This document shows positions 1 through 7,260 of a stretch of DNA of 64,000 bases, piece after piece. The stretch is taken from contig NZ_JAJQXA010000012.1 in the NCBI RefSeq assembly GCF_021245985.1, positions 1 through 64,000 on the forward strand, written 5' to 3'. The position numbers and the translations under genes were made by a program. Source of the DNA: Flavobacterium soyae. Lineage in GTDB: Bacteria; Bacteroidota; Bacteroidia; Flavobacteriales; Flavobacteriaceae. The notes below the pieces were generated by a model. That model was not told where the DNA came from and did no database searches. It worked only from the letters and a program-made list of their open reading frames with translations. Numbering within the stretch: position 1 is the stretch's first letter; each line of letters starts with the position of its first letter.

Positions 1-60
1 TCTTTAAAGACTACTTTTGAAGCTATACACACACCGCAATTTAATCAAATTGCAAGAATT
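1..60 (+). other. Window edge; possible 3' end of an upstream gene
   Basis: In the frame beginning at base 3 the edge reads Phe-Lys-Asp-Tyr-Phe and then TGA at 18-20, followed 40 bases later by a good terminator. This fits the last codons of a plus-strand gene lying left of the window, but five codons cannot identify it, and frame 1 also stays open through here. Confidence 0.25.
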
Positions 61-86
61 AGGAAAGCGAAAGCTTTCCTTTTTTT
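61..86 (+). terminator. Rho-independent terminator
   Basis: AGGAAAGC and GCTTTCCT form a perfect 8-bp stem around a GAAA loop and are followed by six or more T. It would end a plus-strand transcript entering from the left edge. Confidence 0.7.
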
Positions 87-93
87 ATGCCAC

Positions 94-122
94 AAAAAAA
101 GCTGCCTCACTTTTGAGACAGC
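94..122 (-). terminator. Terminator hairpin read on the minus strand
   Basis: GCTGCCTCA and TGAGACAGC pair with one mismatch and a 4-base loop, with seven A on the plus strand that become a U tail on the minus strand. It could serve as a second stop for the acyltransferase transcript. Confidence 0.5.
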
Positions 123-164
123 CTCTTCATTAATCTATTTTACAATTTTTCGAAATGCATATCC

Positions 165-190
165 GTAGAGACGCACAGCAGTGCGTCTCC
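165..190. repeat. REP-like palindrome, GTAGAGACGCAC family, copy 1
   Basis: Arms GAGACGCAC and GTGCGTCTC are perfect 9-mers around AGCA. The same core recurs at 280-305, 405-430 (degenerate) and 35032-35071, always between genes. Three copies fall in the 440-base gene-free stretch at the left edge. Confidence 0.75.
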
Positions 191-279
191 GCAAAGTATT
201 GACACAATATTTTAACGCATTTTTGCAAATTCATACAAAATAAAATCATTTTTAATCCTTTTAATCTGTGGCAAAAAAA

Positions 280-305
280 AGACGCACTGCTGTGCGTCTC
301 TACAT
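280..305. repeat. REP-like palindrome, GTAGAGACGCAC family, copy 2
   Basis: AGACGCAC and GTGCGTCT flank TGCT and are followed by CTAC, the reverse orientation of copy 1. Just before it (about 250-272) is a half copy of the ATCCTTTTAATCTGTGGC type of repeat also seen near 9.7 kb. Confidence 0.75.
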
Positions 306-312
306 AAAAACA

Positions 313-354
313 AAAAAATAAAGGGATGAAAACATGAAATTTCATCCCTTTTTT
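313..354. terminator. Strong bidirectional terminator after the acyltransferase gene
   Basis: AAAGGGATGAAA and TTTCATCCCTTT form a perfect 12-bp stem with a short loop and T tracts on both strands. It lies about 90 bases downstream of the minus-strand acyltransferase. Confidence 0.75.
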
Positions 355-404
355 GAATATCTATAACTAACAAAATTAGAACTTCAAGATTTTATATACG
401 TTGC

Positions 405-430
405 GTAGATGCACTGCAGTGCATCTCTAC
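405..430. repeat. REP-like palindrome, GTAGAGACGCAC family, diverged copy 3
   Basis: GTAGATGCAC followed directly by TGCA and GTGCATCTCTAC: a diverged, nearly perfect palindrome of the same family, ending just before the acyltransferase stop codon. Confidence 0.65.
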
Positions 431-440
431 CTTGTACATT

Positions 441-1577
441 TTACGCTATTTTACGTTTTTGAAACTTATTCTGAAGCCAATTTCTAACCGGCTCATCGTA
501 TAATTTTAAACATAAATATGCGATTAGAATGCTGGCAATTAAAACACCAATTCCTAAAGCATAACCATCCTGAATTGAAACTTTATTATCGACAACCCAA
601 GCTGTGTACCAATAAATTAACGGATAATGGGTAATGTAAATTGGATACGAAATATCGCCTAGAAGCTTGCATATTTTTGTTGAAAAAGCACTTTTAATCT
701 GCCCGCCTGCTCCAATTGCAACAATAACCGGGAAGATTAAAATGATAACGAAAGATTCGTATAAACCATTCAGCCATATACTGTTTTCATCACCAAATCT
801 TGGTAATGCCAAAATAATTGTGATCAAAATACTGCAAACCCAAAATGCGCCTTTTATGTGAATTAATTTTCCTAAACGGGAAAGTAAAATTCCGGCAAAA
901 AACGGGTATAATAATCGGGTGAAACCAACATTCATTTGTTCCAGGTTTAATGACCATCCGCCAATTACGTCACCTTTTGGGCCAAAAACGGTATAATTAA
1001 TTAACAGTCCGGCAAATATCAGCACAAAAACTGACAGTACTTTATTCGAAAATCTGCGAAAAATCAGGGCGTACAAGATGTTTGCGATATATTCGAAAAA
1101 AAGTGACCAAGCCGGACCATTTAAAGGATGCATTTCTCCCCAGCCTCTAATTTCCATTGAAGGAGGAATTGGCAGTAAGGTAAAACCAATAAACATTGTT
1201 AAAATTAATTTCCACACCGGCATTCCTGCAATTTGCGGAAACAATATATCTGAGGCTTGGAAATAATAAAATACAGCACCAATGATCATTCCCATAATTA
1301 CCATGGGCTGTAAACGAATTAATCGGCGTTTGTAGAATTCCCATTGCGTCATGTTCCCCCAGCGGTCGTCATAAGCATACGCCACAACAAATCCAGATAA
1401 AAGGAAAAAGAAGTCAACGGCTAAATATCCGTGATTGATAATTTGTATAAAACGGTTTCCGCCGCTAAAGGTTTCAAAAATGTGAAAAGCAACAACTAAA
1501 ATAGCTGCAACCCCACGCAAACCGTCGAGAATTTCGTAATGCTTTTTTGGTTTAATATCAGATGAAATTGAACTCAT
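441..1577 (-). CDS. Acyltransferase 3 family membrane protein (OafA/YrhL type)
   Basis: This 378-residue polytopic membrane protein has the acyltransferase-3 layout: an early LDGLRG motif (residues 18-22) followed by a helix carrying the conserved histidine (AFH, His32), then about ten hydrophobic segments. Family members transfer acetyl or other acyl groups to surface sugars such as O-antigen, capsule or exopolysaccharide at the inner membrane. The substrate cannot be read from sequence. It lies upstream of no obvious polysaccharide locus; its minus-strand neighbours are a DUF1349 protein and a GH3 enzyme, which suggests carbohydrate-related work but not a defined pathway. The length matches single-domain family members, without a C-terminal SGNH domain. 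Confidence 0.85.
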   Translation of the reverse strand: MSSISSDIKPKKHYEILDGLRGVAAILVVAFHIFETFSGGNRFIQIINHGYLAVDFFFLLSGFVVAYAYDDRWGNMTQWEFYKRRLIRLQPMVIMGMIIGAVFYYFQASDILFPQIAGMPVWKLILTMFIGFTLLPIPPSMEIRGWGEMHPLNGPAWSLFFEYIANILYALIFRRFSNKVLSVFVLIFAGLLINYTVFGPKGDVIGGWSLNLEQMNVGFTRLLYPFFAGILLSRLGKLIHIKGAFWVCSILITIILALPRFGDENSIWLNGLYESFVIILIFPVIVAIGAGGQIKSAFSTKICKLLGDISYPIYITHYPLIYWYTAWVVDNKVSIQDGYALGIGVLIASILIAYLCLKLYDEPVRNWLQNKFQKRKIA

Positions 1578-1640
1578 TTGTATTTGGTTTAAGTTAAATT
1601 ATGATTTATAGGTTCAGTTTTTTGGTATTTGGAATTTAGT

Positions 1641-2285
1641 TTATTGATGGTTTTTCAGCCACTCTAATCTTCTTTGATCTGGTAAATGTTTTACAGAGAA
1701 GTTTTCGAATTTAGCTTCAAAACCTTTTCCATCAGGAGAAGCGGCCATTAATCCAACCATTACGGGTGTGTTGTCTTGTAAAGGAGCATTTCTGGTCATA
1801 ATGTAATTTTTATCATCAAAAGAGTAAAATACCTCAACAGCATCTAATCTTCTAACTGCTTTAATCCAGACAAATGGCGGTGCTTTTTCAAGAGTGGTTA
1901 CACTCCAATCGCTTTTGTCGTGTGTTACAACCGTACTGATATTGAATTTTCCATCAACAAATTCTACTCCTGTTTTTATGTAATTTTTTTCATCAATGCG
2001 AATCATTAAGCCCATTTGGTCAAAACGTGCGATATAATTTCCGGAAATTTTTACTTTGGCTTCAAATTCGCCGCCGTATGCTGCATAATAAAAAGGTGCA
2101 TCATCAACGGTAAATCCGTAATGAGAAATTCGCCAGTAATCGCTGTTTGCGGTTACATTCATAATAAGTGCATTATTTTTAATTTCCCATTTTTCAGGTT
2201 CATTAAACCACTGCATTTTTTCCAGGCTTTGCGCCGAAAGCTTTTGGAATAAAATAAAAACTGCAGCGAATAATATTTGTTTCAT
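1641..2285 (-). CDS. Secreted DUF1349 protein (concanavalin A-like fold)
   Basis: The 214-residue product starts with a signal peptide (hydrophobic residues 4-17, likely cleavage after LSAQ). The rest matches the DUF1349 pattern: an FNEPEKW opening, SDYWR, an aromatic-rich Y-G-F segment, GLMIRIDEKNYIKTGVE and SDWSV, expected to form a lectin-like jelly roll. Such proteins are probably carbohydrate-binding or accessory periplasmic proteins; no catalytic function is established. It follows the GH3 beta-glucosidase on the same strand after 129 bases, so they may be co-transcribed. A hairpin with arms AAAGCTGCA/TGCAGCTTT sits between the two genes. Confidence 0.8.
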   Translation of the reverse strand: MKQILFAAVFILFQKLSAQSLEKMQWFNEPEKWEIKNNALIMNVTANSDYWRISHYGFTVDDAPFYYAAYGGEFEAKVKISGNYIARFDQMGLMIRIDEKNYIKTGVEFVDGKFNISTVVTHDKSDWSVTTLEKAPPFVWIKAVRRLDAVEVFYSFDDKNYIMTRNAPLQDNTPVMVGLMAASPDGKGFEAKFENFSVKHLPDQRRLEWLKNHQ

Positions 2286-2414
2286 TTTATAAATTTAATT
2301 AGGATTAAAAAAACTTCTAACTTATAACATTTCATTTATAACTAAAAATATAAAGCAAAGCTGCAACTTTTTACACCTGCAGCTTTACAACCAACCAATT
2401 TAGAAATAATGAAA

Positions 2415-4631
2415 TTATTGAAGTGAGAAACCCACTTTAGATTTTATATCTGCCGAAGATGCACCAATGATTGCTTCAAAAGTACCCGGTTCTGCAACCC
2501 AGTCGTGTTTTTTATCATCAAAGAAACTCAAAGCAGTTTTATCGATTGTAAACGTAACTGTTTTTTCTTCTCCCGCTTTTAGCGAAACTTTCTCAAATCC
2601 TTTTAATTCCTTAATCGGACGAGGCAATGAAGATTTTAAATCACTGATATAAAGCTGTACCACTTCAGAACCTTCTCTGCTTCCTGTATTTTTTACAGTA
2701 ACAGAAAACGTGATTTTGTCGCTGCTTGAAATTTGTTTTTTATCAGCAGTTACTTTTCCGTATGCAAAAGTGGTGTAGCTTAATCCATGTCCAAAAGAGA
2801 ATAATGGTTTTATTTTTTGTTTGTCTGCCCAGCGGTATCCAACAAAAATTCCTTCGTTATATTTTACTTCGTCTCCACCAGGAAATTCTCCTAAAGCGTG
2901 TGCTCCGTTATCAGACAATTTTACAGGGAAAGTGAAAGATAATTTTCCGGAAGGGTTTACATCTCCAACTAAAACCGAGGCCAAAGCATTTCCAGCTTCA
3001 GTACCTAAAAACCATCCCTGAACAATTCCCGGAACTTCTTTTACCCACGGCATTGCAACCGCATTTCCAGAAATATTTACGTAAATAATATTCTTATTTA
3101 CTTTTGCTAATTCGCTGATTAACTTATCCTGACCGTATGGCAATCCTAATTCTTTGCGATCGTGTCCTTCATCATCCTGATTTGGGCTTTTATTCAAACC
3201 TCCAATAAAAAGAACAATATCAGCATCTTTAGCCACTTTTAAAGCCTCAGCAGTTAATTCAGCTGGAGAACGCTTTTCTTCTAAACTTACTTTTGCCACC
3301 ACTCCGTTATAATTACTTGTTGGGTCACCAACATAACCGCGGGCGTACACTATTTCAGCCTGACTGCCAATTCTTTTCTTTAAACCTTCAAGAGGCGTAA
3401 TTTCATATCTTGCTTTTAGAGAAGAACTTCCTCCTCCTACAGTCATCATTTTAATAGCATTTTCTCCAATTACAGCAATCTTTTTAGTTTTAGAAAGGTC
3501 AATTGGTAAAATGTTGTTATTGTTTTGTAATAAAACAATTCCTTCCTGAGCAATTTTTAAACCTGCTTTAGCATGTTCTTCAGTTCCAAAAGATCCAAAA
3601 GGACGGTTTCTATCCATTGTAGTCAGGAAAGTTAAACGTAAAATACGACGTACTTTTTCATCTAATTCTTTCGTTCCTATTTCCCCTTTTCTAATCATTT
3701 CAGAGTATGGTTTTGCTAAGTAATAATTATCATAAGCATTACTTGTTCCCCAGGTAAGTCCGTTTGTCCAGGAACCAAATTCCATATCCAAACCATTATG
3801 AATCGCTTGTTTGGTATCGTTTACACCTCCCCAGTCAGAAACTACAACACCTTTAAAGCCCCATTCTCCACGAAGAATATCGTTTAATAAGTATTCGTTG
3901 TGGCAGCATTGCTGTCCTTTGTATTTGTTATAAGAACCCATAATTGCCCATACTTCACCATCCTGCACAGCCGCTTTAAAAGCCGGAAGATAAATTTCGT
4001 ACAACGCACGGTCATCCACCACTACGTTTACTGAGTTACGGTTTGTTTCCTGATTGTTTAAAGCGAAGTGTTTTACACAGGCAGCAACTCCATTAGACTG
4101 AACTCCTTTAATATAGGGAACCACCATTTTTGAAGCTAAAAACGGATCTTCTCCCATATATTCGAAGTTACGGCCGTTTAACGGGCTTCTGTAAATGTTT
4201 ACTCCAGGACCTAATAGTACATTTTTGTTTCGGTAACGCGCTTCTTCACCAATTGATTTTCCGTATAAAGAAGCTAATTCTTTATTCCATGTTGAAGAAA
4301 GTACGGTTAAAGCCGGAAATGCAATACAAGAATCATTTGTCCAGCCTGCTTGGTCCCATTCGTCCCATTTTACTTCGGTACGAATTCCGTGCGGTCCGTC
4401 GGTCATCCAGTTTTCCGGAATTCCAAGGCGTTTTACACCAGGTGAACTAAATTTTGACTGCGCATGAATCATGGCAATTTTCTCCTCGGTTGTCATTCTT
4501 GAAAGCGCATCTTCTACACGCTCACTAATTGGCTTTTTATCATCAAGATAAACCGGAACCTTATTTTGTGCATTCAATCCGAATGAACTCAATAAAACTA
4601 AAACAACAATTGTTTTAACGTTTTTAAACAT
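2415..4631 (-). CDS. bglX: Glycoside hydrolase family 3 beta-glucosidase, periplasmic
   Basis: This 738-residue enzyme has a signal peptide (residues 1-21), a GH3 N-terminal barrel and C-terminal sandwich, and a final fibronectin-III-like domain (about 665-735). Key sites visible are the substrate Asp in MTDGPHG (about 78), Lys187-His188 in VKHFA, and the nucleophile Asp266 in VVSDWGG. A DDEGHDR segment near residue 480 probably carries the acid/base Glu. It should release glucose or a related sugar from the non-reducing end of beta-oligosaccharides. Its promoter lies about 50 bases upstream. No SusC/SusD pair is adjacent, so it is not in a canonical PUL. The gene symbol is by family resemblance only. 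Confidence 0.88.
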   Translation of the reverse strand: MFKNVKTIVVLVLLSSFGLNAQNKVPVYLDDKKPISERVEDALSRMTTEEKIAMIHAQSKFSSPGVKRLGIPENWMTDGPHGIRTEVKWDEWDQAGWTNDSCIAFPALTVLSSTWNKELASLYGKSIGEEARYRNKNVLLGPGVNIYRSPLNGRNFEYMGEDPFLASKMVVPYIKGVQSNGVAACVKHFALNNQETNRNSVNVVVDDRALYEIYLPAFKAAVQDGEVWAIMGSYNKYKGQQCCHNEYLLNDILRGEWGFKGVVVSDWGGVNDTKQAIHNGLDMEFGSWTNGLTWGTSNAYDNYYLAKPYSEMIRKGEIGTKELDEKVRRILRLTFLTTMDRNRPFGSFGTEEHAKAGLKIAQEGIVLLQNNNNILPIDLSKTKKIAVIGENAIKMMTVGGGSSSLKARYEITPLEGLKKRIGSQAEIVYARGYVGDPTSNYNGVVAKVSLEEKRSPAELTAEALKVAKDADIVLFIGGLNKSPNQDDEGHDRKELGLPYGQDKLISELAKVNKNIIYVNISGNAVAMPWVKEVPGIVQGWFLGTEAGNALASVLVGDVNPSGKLSFTFPVKLSDNGAHALGEFPGGDEVKYNEGIFVGYRWADKQKIKPLFSFGHGLSYTTFAYGKVTADKKQISSSDKITFSVTVKNTGSREGSEVVQLYISDLKSSLPRPIKELKGFEKVSLKAGEEKTVTFTIDKTALSFFDDKKHDWVAEPGTFEAIIGASSADIKSKVGFSLQ

Positions 4632-4679
4632 AACTATTAATTTATTTAAGCATTCAATTTAGTTAAAGGTACTAGTGGT

Positions 4680-4687
4680 CAAATGTA
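4680..4687 (-). promoter_or_regulatory. -7 element of the GH3 promoter
   Basis: Read on the minus strand the site is TACATTTG, a full match to the Bacteroidota TAnnTTTG element, giving a leader of about 40 bases for the GH3 gene. The -33 TTTG is weak. Confidence 0.5.
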
Positions 4688-4837
4688 CCTTTTAATAATA
4701 TTGTAAAGCTAAAACGTTATAGTATATTTTGAATTTTTAAACGAAAAAAAGTAGTGAATAAAAAAATTAAAATACTGATTATCAATTTTTTAATAAAAAA
4801 TATAGAGCAAAAAAAGTAGTGATCTTAAAATAAATCT

Positions 4838-6481
4838 TTATATTTTCAACGTAATTAAACCTATTTTCATCACCATTTCTTCAAAATCGTTTCTCGAAAC
4901 TGCCGCTTTATTTCGCGCTCGCGTTCGATAATTGTAAATTGTACTTAAAGAGTAACGAAGAAAGGCTGCAATTTTTACACTGTCGTTAATTCCTAAACGA
5001 ATCAAAGCAAAAATTCGAAGTTCAGTATTTAGCAATTCTCCCTGCTTTAAAACAATTTGTTCTTCTTTAATTAAAAGCGCATTAAAGTCTTTTACAAAAG
5101 TAGGATATAGGTTCAGGAAAATGATATCGAAGTTTTTATACAATTCTTCTAATTCTGTATCAACCAAGGTAGTTGATTTTAGCATTTTATAGATTTCGTC
5201 GAATTGTTTTGCCGCTGCTTTTTTATTTAACATGATTCGGTAATTCTCCAGTTTATTGATGTAGGTTGAGCAAAGACTGAAAAAATGCGCAATATATTCT
5301 TCCTTGATATGATTCGATTCTGATAATTGTGCGTTACGCTCCTGCAGCTGATTATTGGTTTTGGTAATATCCTGATTTAATTCGGCCAGTTTTTGACTGG
5401 TTTCATAGAGTTCTCCACGAATTCTTGAAACCTTTTTCATTTGTTTATAAACGTAAATAACAGCAACAATCAAAAATACAGAAAGCAGACTGATACAAAT
5501 TAAATAAAGCTGTAATTCTGTTTTCCGCTTTGCTTCTTTTTCTAAATAAACGGTATTAATGATCGAATAAACTTCTGACATTAAAAGTGTACGAAACTGC
5601 ACATTGCAATAAAGCGCATCTTCAATTGCCGATTGTGTGAGTTTATAGGCCATATCGACATCTTCAATTTCGTAAAAAACCAAAGCCAGTTCCTGCAGTG
5701 AAGCATTGTCTTTATTGGCATTTTTAATATCGGCTGTTGCCGAAAGCGCATAATATTTTTTTCGTAATTCCAACTGATGTGTGTTCTCATAAATGCTTCC
5801 CAGCAAATAGGTAATCATAGCATATTGCGGATTATCTTCGCTGGCATTTTTCAACAGGTTCATTAATTTTTTTTGAGCAATCACAAGCTTTTGGTGATAA
5901 ATATCCTGCTGAATTTTATTGATTTGATAATTAATAGATTTTGGGTCTAAAACCATCAATAATGAATCGCGGTATTTTTGAATCTGTTCTAAATATTGTC
6001 TGCTGAAACTATTGGCGGCGTAATGCTCAAAAAATTCACGATAAGAAGTATAATAATTGGGAAGCAGTGATTTTGACAATTTATTTTTGTCGATACTTTT
6101 TAAAATGGCTTCAGATTCGCGGTATTTCCCTGAAGATGAATAAAGTGTGACCAATTGCAGACTGGCTAAATCTGCTAAATCTTTATTGTGAAGTTCATCG
6201 GCAATTTTTAGGTTCTTTTTTACGTATAAAATAGCCGAATCTGAATTGAATTTCTGGTATTCTGTATATAAAGTTTTATTGTAATTGTATTCCTGTTCTT
6301 TTGTTAAATCATCAGATTTAATTTTCTTGAAGTTGAGAATTCGTTCTTCTTTTAACCGAACGTAATGCTGCTTGTTTTTTAAAGCAAGATTTAACTTGTC
6401 TATAATGTCATCTGTACTTTCCGAAGCCAAAACCGGAAAGCTCATCAGAACGACAAAAAGTAACAAAAGTGGATTTTTCAA
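4838..6481 (-). CDS. DUF6377-type membrane regulator: TPR-like sensor, TM helix, coiled coil, HTH
   Basis: The 547-residue protein has a signal peptide (1-19), an alpha-helical TPR-like periplasmic part (about 25-320), one membrane helix (326-345), a coiled coil (350-395) and a C-terminal helical region ending in a LuxR/HTH-like segment (about 485-522, with SVKIAAFLRYSLSTIYNYRTRAR resembling a recognition helix). This matches the DUF6377 family, predicted one-protein transmembrane regulators often found beside Bacteroidota glycan genes. It would sense a periplasmic signal and control transcription from the membrane. It lies 206 bases upstream of the GH3 gene, the plausible target. No SusCD pair is present. 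Confidence 0.78.
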   Translation of the reverse strand: MKNPLLLLFVVLMSFPVLASESTDDIIDKLNLALKNKQHYVRLKEERILNFKKIKSDDLTKEQEYNYNKTLYTEYQKFNSDSAILYVKKNLKIADELHNKDLADLASLQLVTLYSSSGKYRESEAILKSIDKNKLSKSLLPNYYTSYREFFEHYAANSFSRQYLEQIQKYRDSLLMVLDPKSINYQINKIQQDIYHQKLVIAQKKLMNLLKNASEDNPQYAMITYLLGSIYENTHQLELRKKYYALSATADIKNANKDNASLQELALVFYEIEDVDMAYKLTQSAIEDALYCNVQFRTLLMSEVYSIINTVYLEKEAKRKTELQLYLICISLLSVFLIVAVIYVYKQMKKVSRIRGELYETSQKLAELNQDITKTNNQLQERNAQLSESNHIKEEYIAHFFSLCSTYINKLENYRIMLNKKAAAKQFDEIYKMLKSTTLVDTELEELYKNFDIIFLNLYPTFVKDFNALLIKEEQIVLKQGELLNTELRIFALIRLGINDSVKIAAFLRYSLSTIYNYRTRARNKAAVSRNDFEEMVMKIGLITLKI

Positions 6482-6507
6482 ACTGCGTTAAAAATAAATG
6501 AAACGTA

Positions 6508-6515
6508 CAAATATA
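6508..6515 (-). promoter_or_regulatory. -7 element upstream of the DUF6377 regulator
   Basis: Minus-strand TATATTTG matches TAnnTTTG and predicts a leader of roughly 20 bases. Confidence 0.5.
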
Positions 6516-6585
6516 ATAAAGTGTAAACAGAAAAATGAATTATTTATATATCCGATAAAATAAACGAAAACTGATAATGTTTTTA

Positions 6586-6593
6586 TAATTTTG
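6586..6593 (+). promoter_or_regulatory. -7 element of the CHMI-like gene
   Basis: TAATTTTG matches TAnnTTTG and lies 34 bases before the ATG, giving a leader of about 28 bases. Confidence 0.5.
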
Positions 6594-6627
6594 ATTGAAG
6601 TGAATTTATAACCTAAACTACTATCAA

Positions 6628-6972
6628 ATGCCAAATTTTATTATCGACTGCTCTGAAAATGTATTAAGATTAAAATCTGCAGATGACATCATGCAGGAAG
6701 TTTTTAATTCTGCTTTATCAACAAATCTTTTTACCGCACCAGAAATTAAAGTTCGTATAAATCCTTTTTCACATTATAATAATGGTAATACTTTGAGTGA
6801 TTTTATTCATGTTTTTGGTTATATAATGGAAGGCCGAAATGAGGAACAAAAAAACAATTTATCAAAAGCAATTGTAACGAAACTAAAAAATTGTCTTCCT
6901 GAAGTGAAGTCGATTTCTATGAATATAGACGATTTTCAAAAGGCTGGTTATTTCAATAGTAAGATGATTTGA
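6628..6972 (+). CDS. 5-carboxymethyl-2-hydroxymuconate isomerase-like tautomerase
   Basis: The 114-residue product begins Met-Pro-Asn-Phe-Ile, so removal of Met exposes the N-terminal proline used as general base in the tautomerase superfamily. The overall pattern (SENVL, a 'RINPF' strand and a C-terminal 'SISMNIDDF' strand) fits the CHMI family (HpaF/HpcD), which isomerises 5-carboxymethyl-2-hydroxymuconate in homoprotocatechuate breakdown. No other hpa genes are nearby, although fumarylacetoacetase at 26 kb shows aromatic catabolism in the genome. The true substrate is unknown; many genomes keep CHMI-like proteins without the pathway. Single-gene transcript with its own promoter. Confidence 0.72.
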   Translation: MPNFIIDCSENVLRLKSADDIMQEVFNSALSTNLFTAPEIKVRINPFSHYNNGNTLSDFIHVFGYIMEGRNEEQKNNLSKAIVTKLKNCLPEVKSISMNIDDFQKAGYFNSKMI

Positions 6973-7033
6973 TTGACTTATATGATATAAATTAATTTAT
7001 CACAAATAACAAGTATTATAATATTACCCGTAA

Positions 7034-7139
7034 TTTTGTCATTCCGAGGAACGAGGAATCGCACTCGAAACTCGACAAAGATTGGCGATCTGCTGTGTGG
7101 AATTTCCAGTGTGATTCCTCGTTCCTCGGAATGACAAAA
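7034..7139. repeat. Dispersed inverted repeat, 27-bp perfect arms (copy A)
   Basis: Arms at 7034-7060 and 7113-7139 are exact reverse complements, starting TTTTGTCATTCCGAGG. The centre is unrelated to the arms. The same element with CATTTCGAGG arms occurs at 12301-12408, after another gene. It could act as a terminator-like or mRNA-stabilising hairpin. Confidence 0.85.
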
Positions 7140-7170
7140 CTTTGCGTTAAGCCTTATCAAAAGAAAAACA

Positions 7171-7203
7171 AACTTTGTCAAAGTTTAAAACTTTGACAAA
7201 GTT
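7171..7203. repeat. Perfect 16-bp inverted repeat
   Basis: AACTTTGTCAAAGTTT and its reverse complement are separated by one base. Each arm is itself close to palindromic. It lies 60 bases downstream of the acyl-CoA dehydrogenase stop codon. Confidence 0.7.
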
Positions 7204-7260
7204 CTTCTAAAAAATTATAAACCTTATATCACTTATATGATTTAAAAAATGTTTAAAAAA

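Noticed and set aside
130-345. Minus-strand 71-codon reading frame at the left edge
   Set aside because: It runs through two palindromic repeats and a terminator and has no protein-family features; it is a by-product of repeat sequence.
7034-7139. CRISPR array
   Set aside because: The repeats are inverted pairs, not regularly spaced direct repeats, and there are no cas genes.
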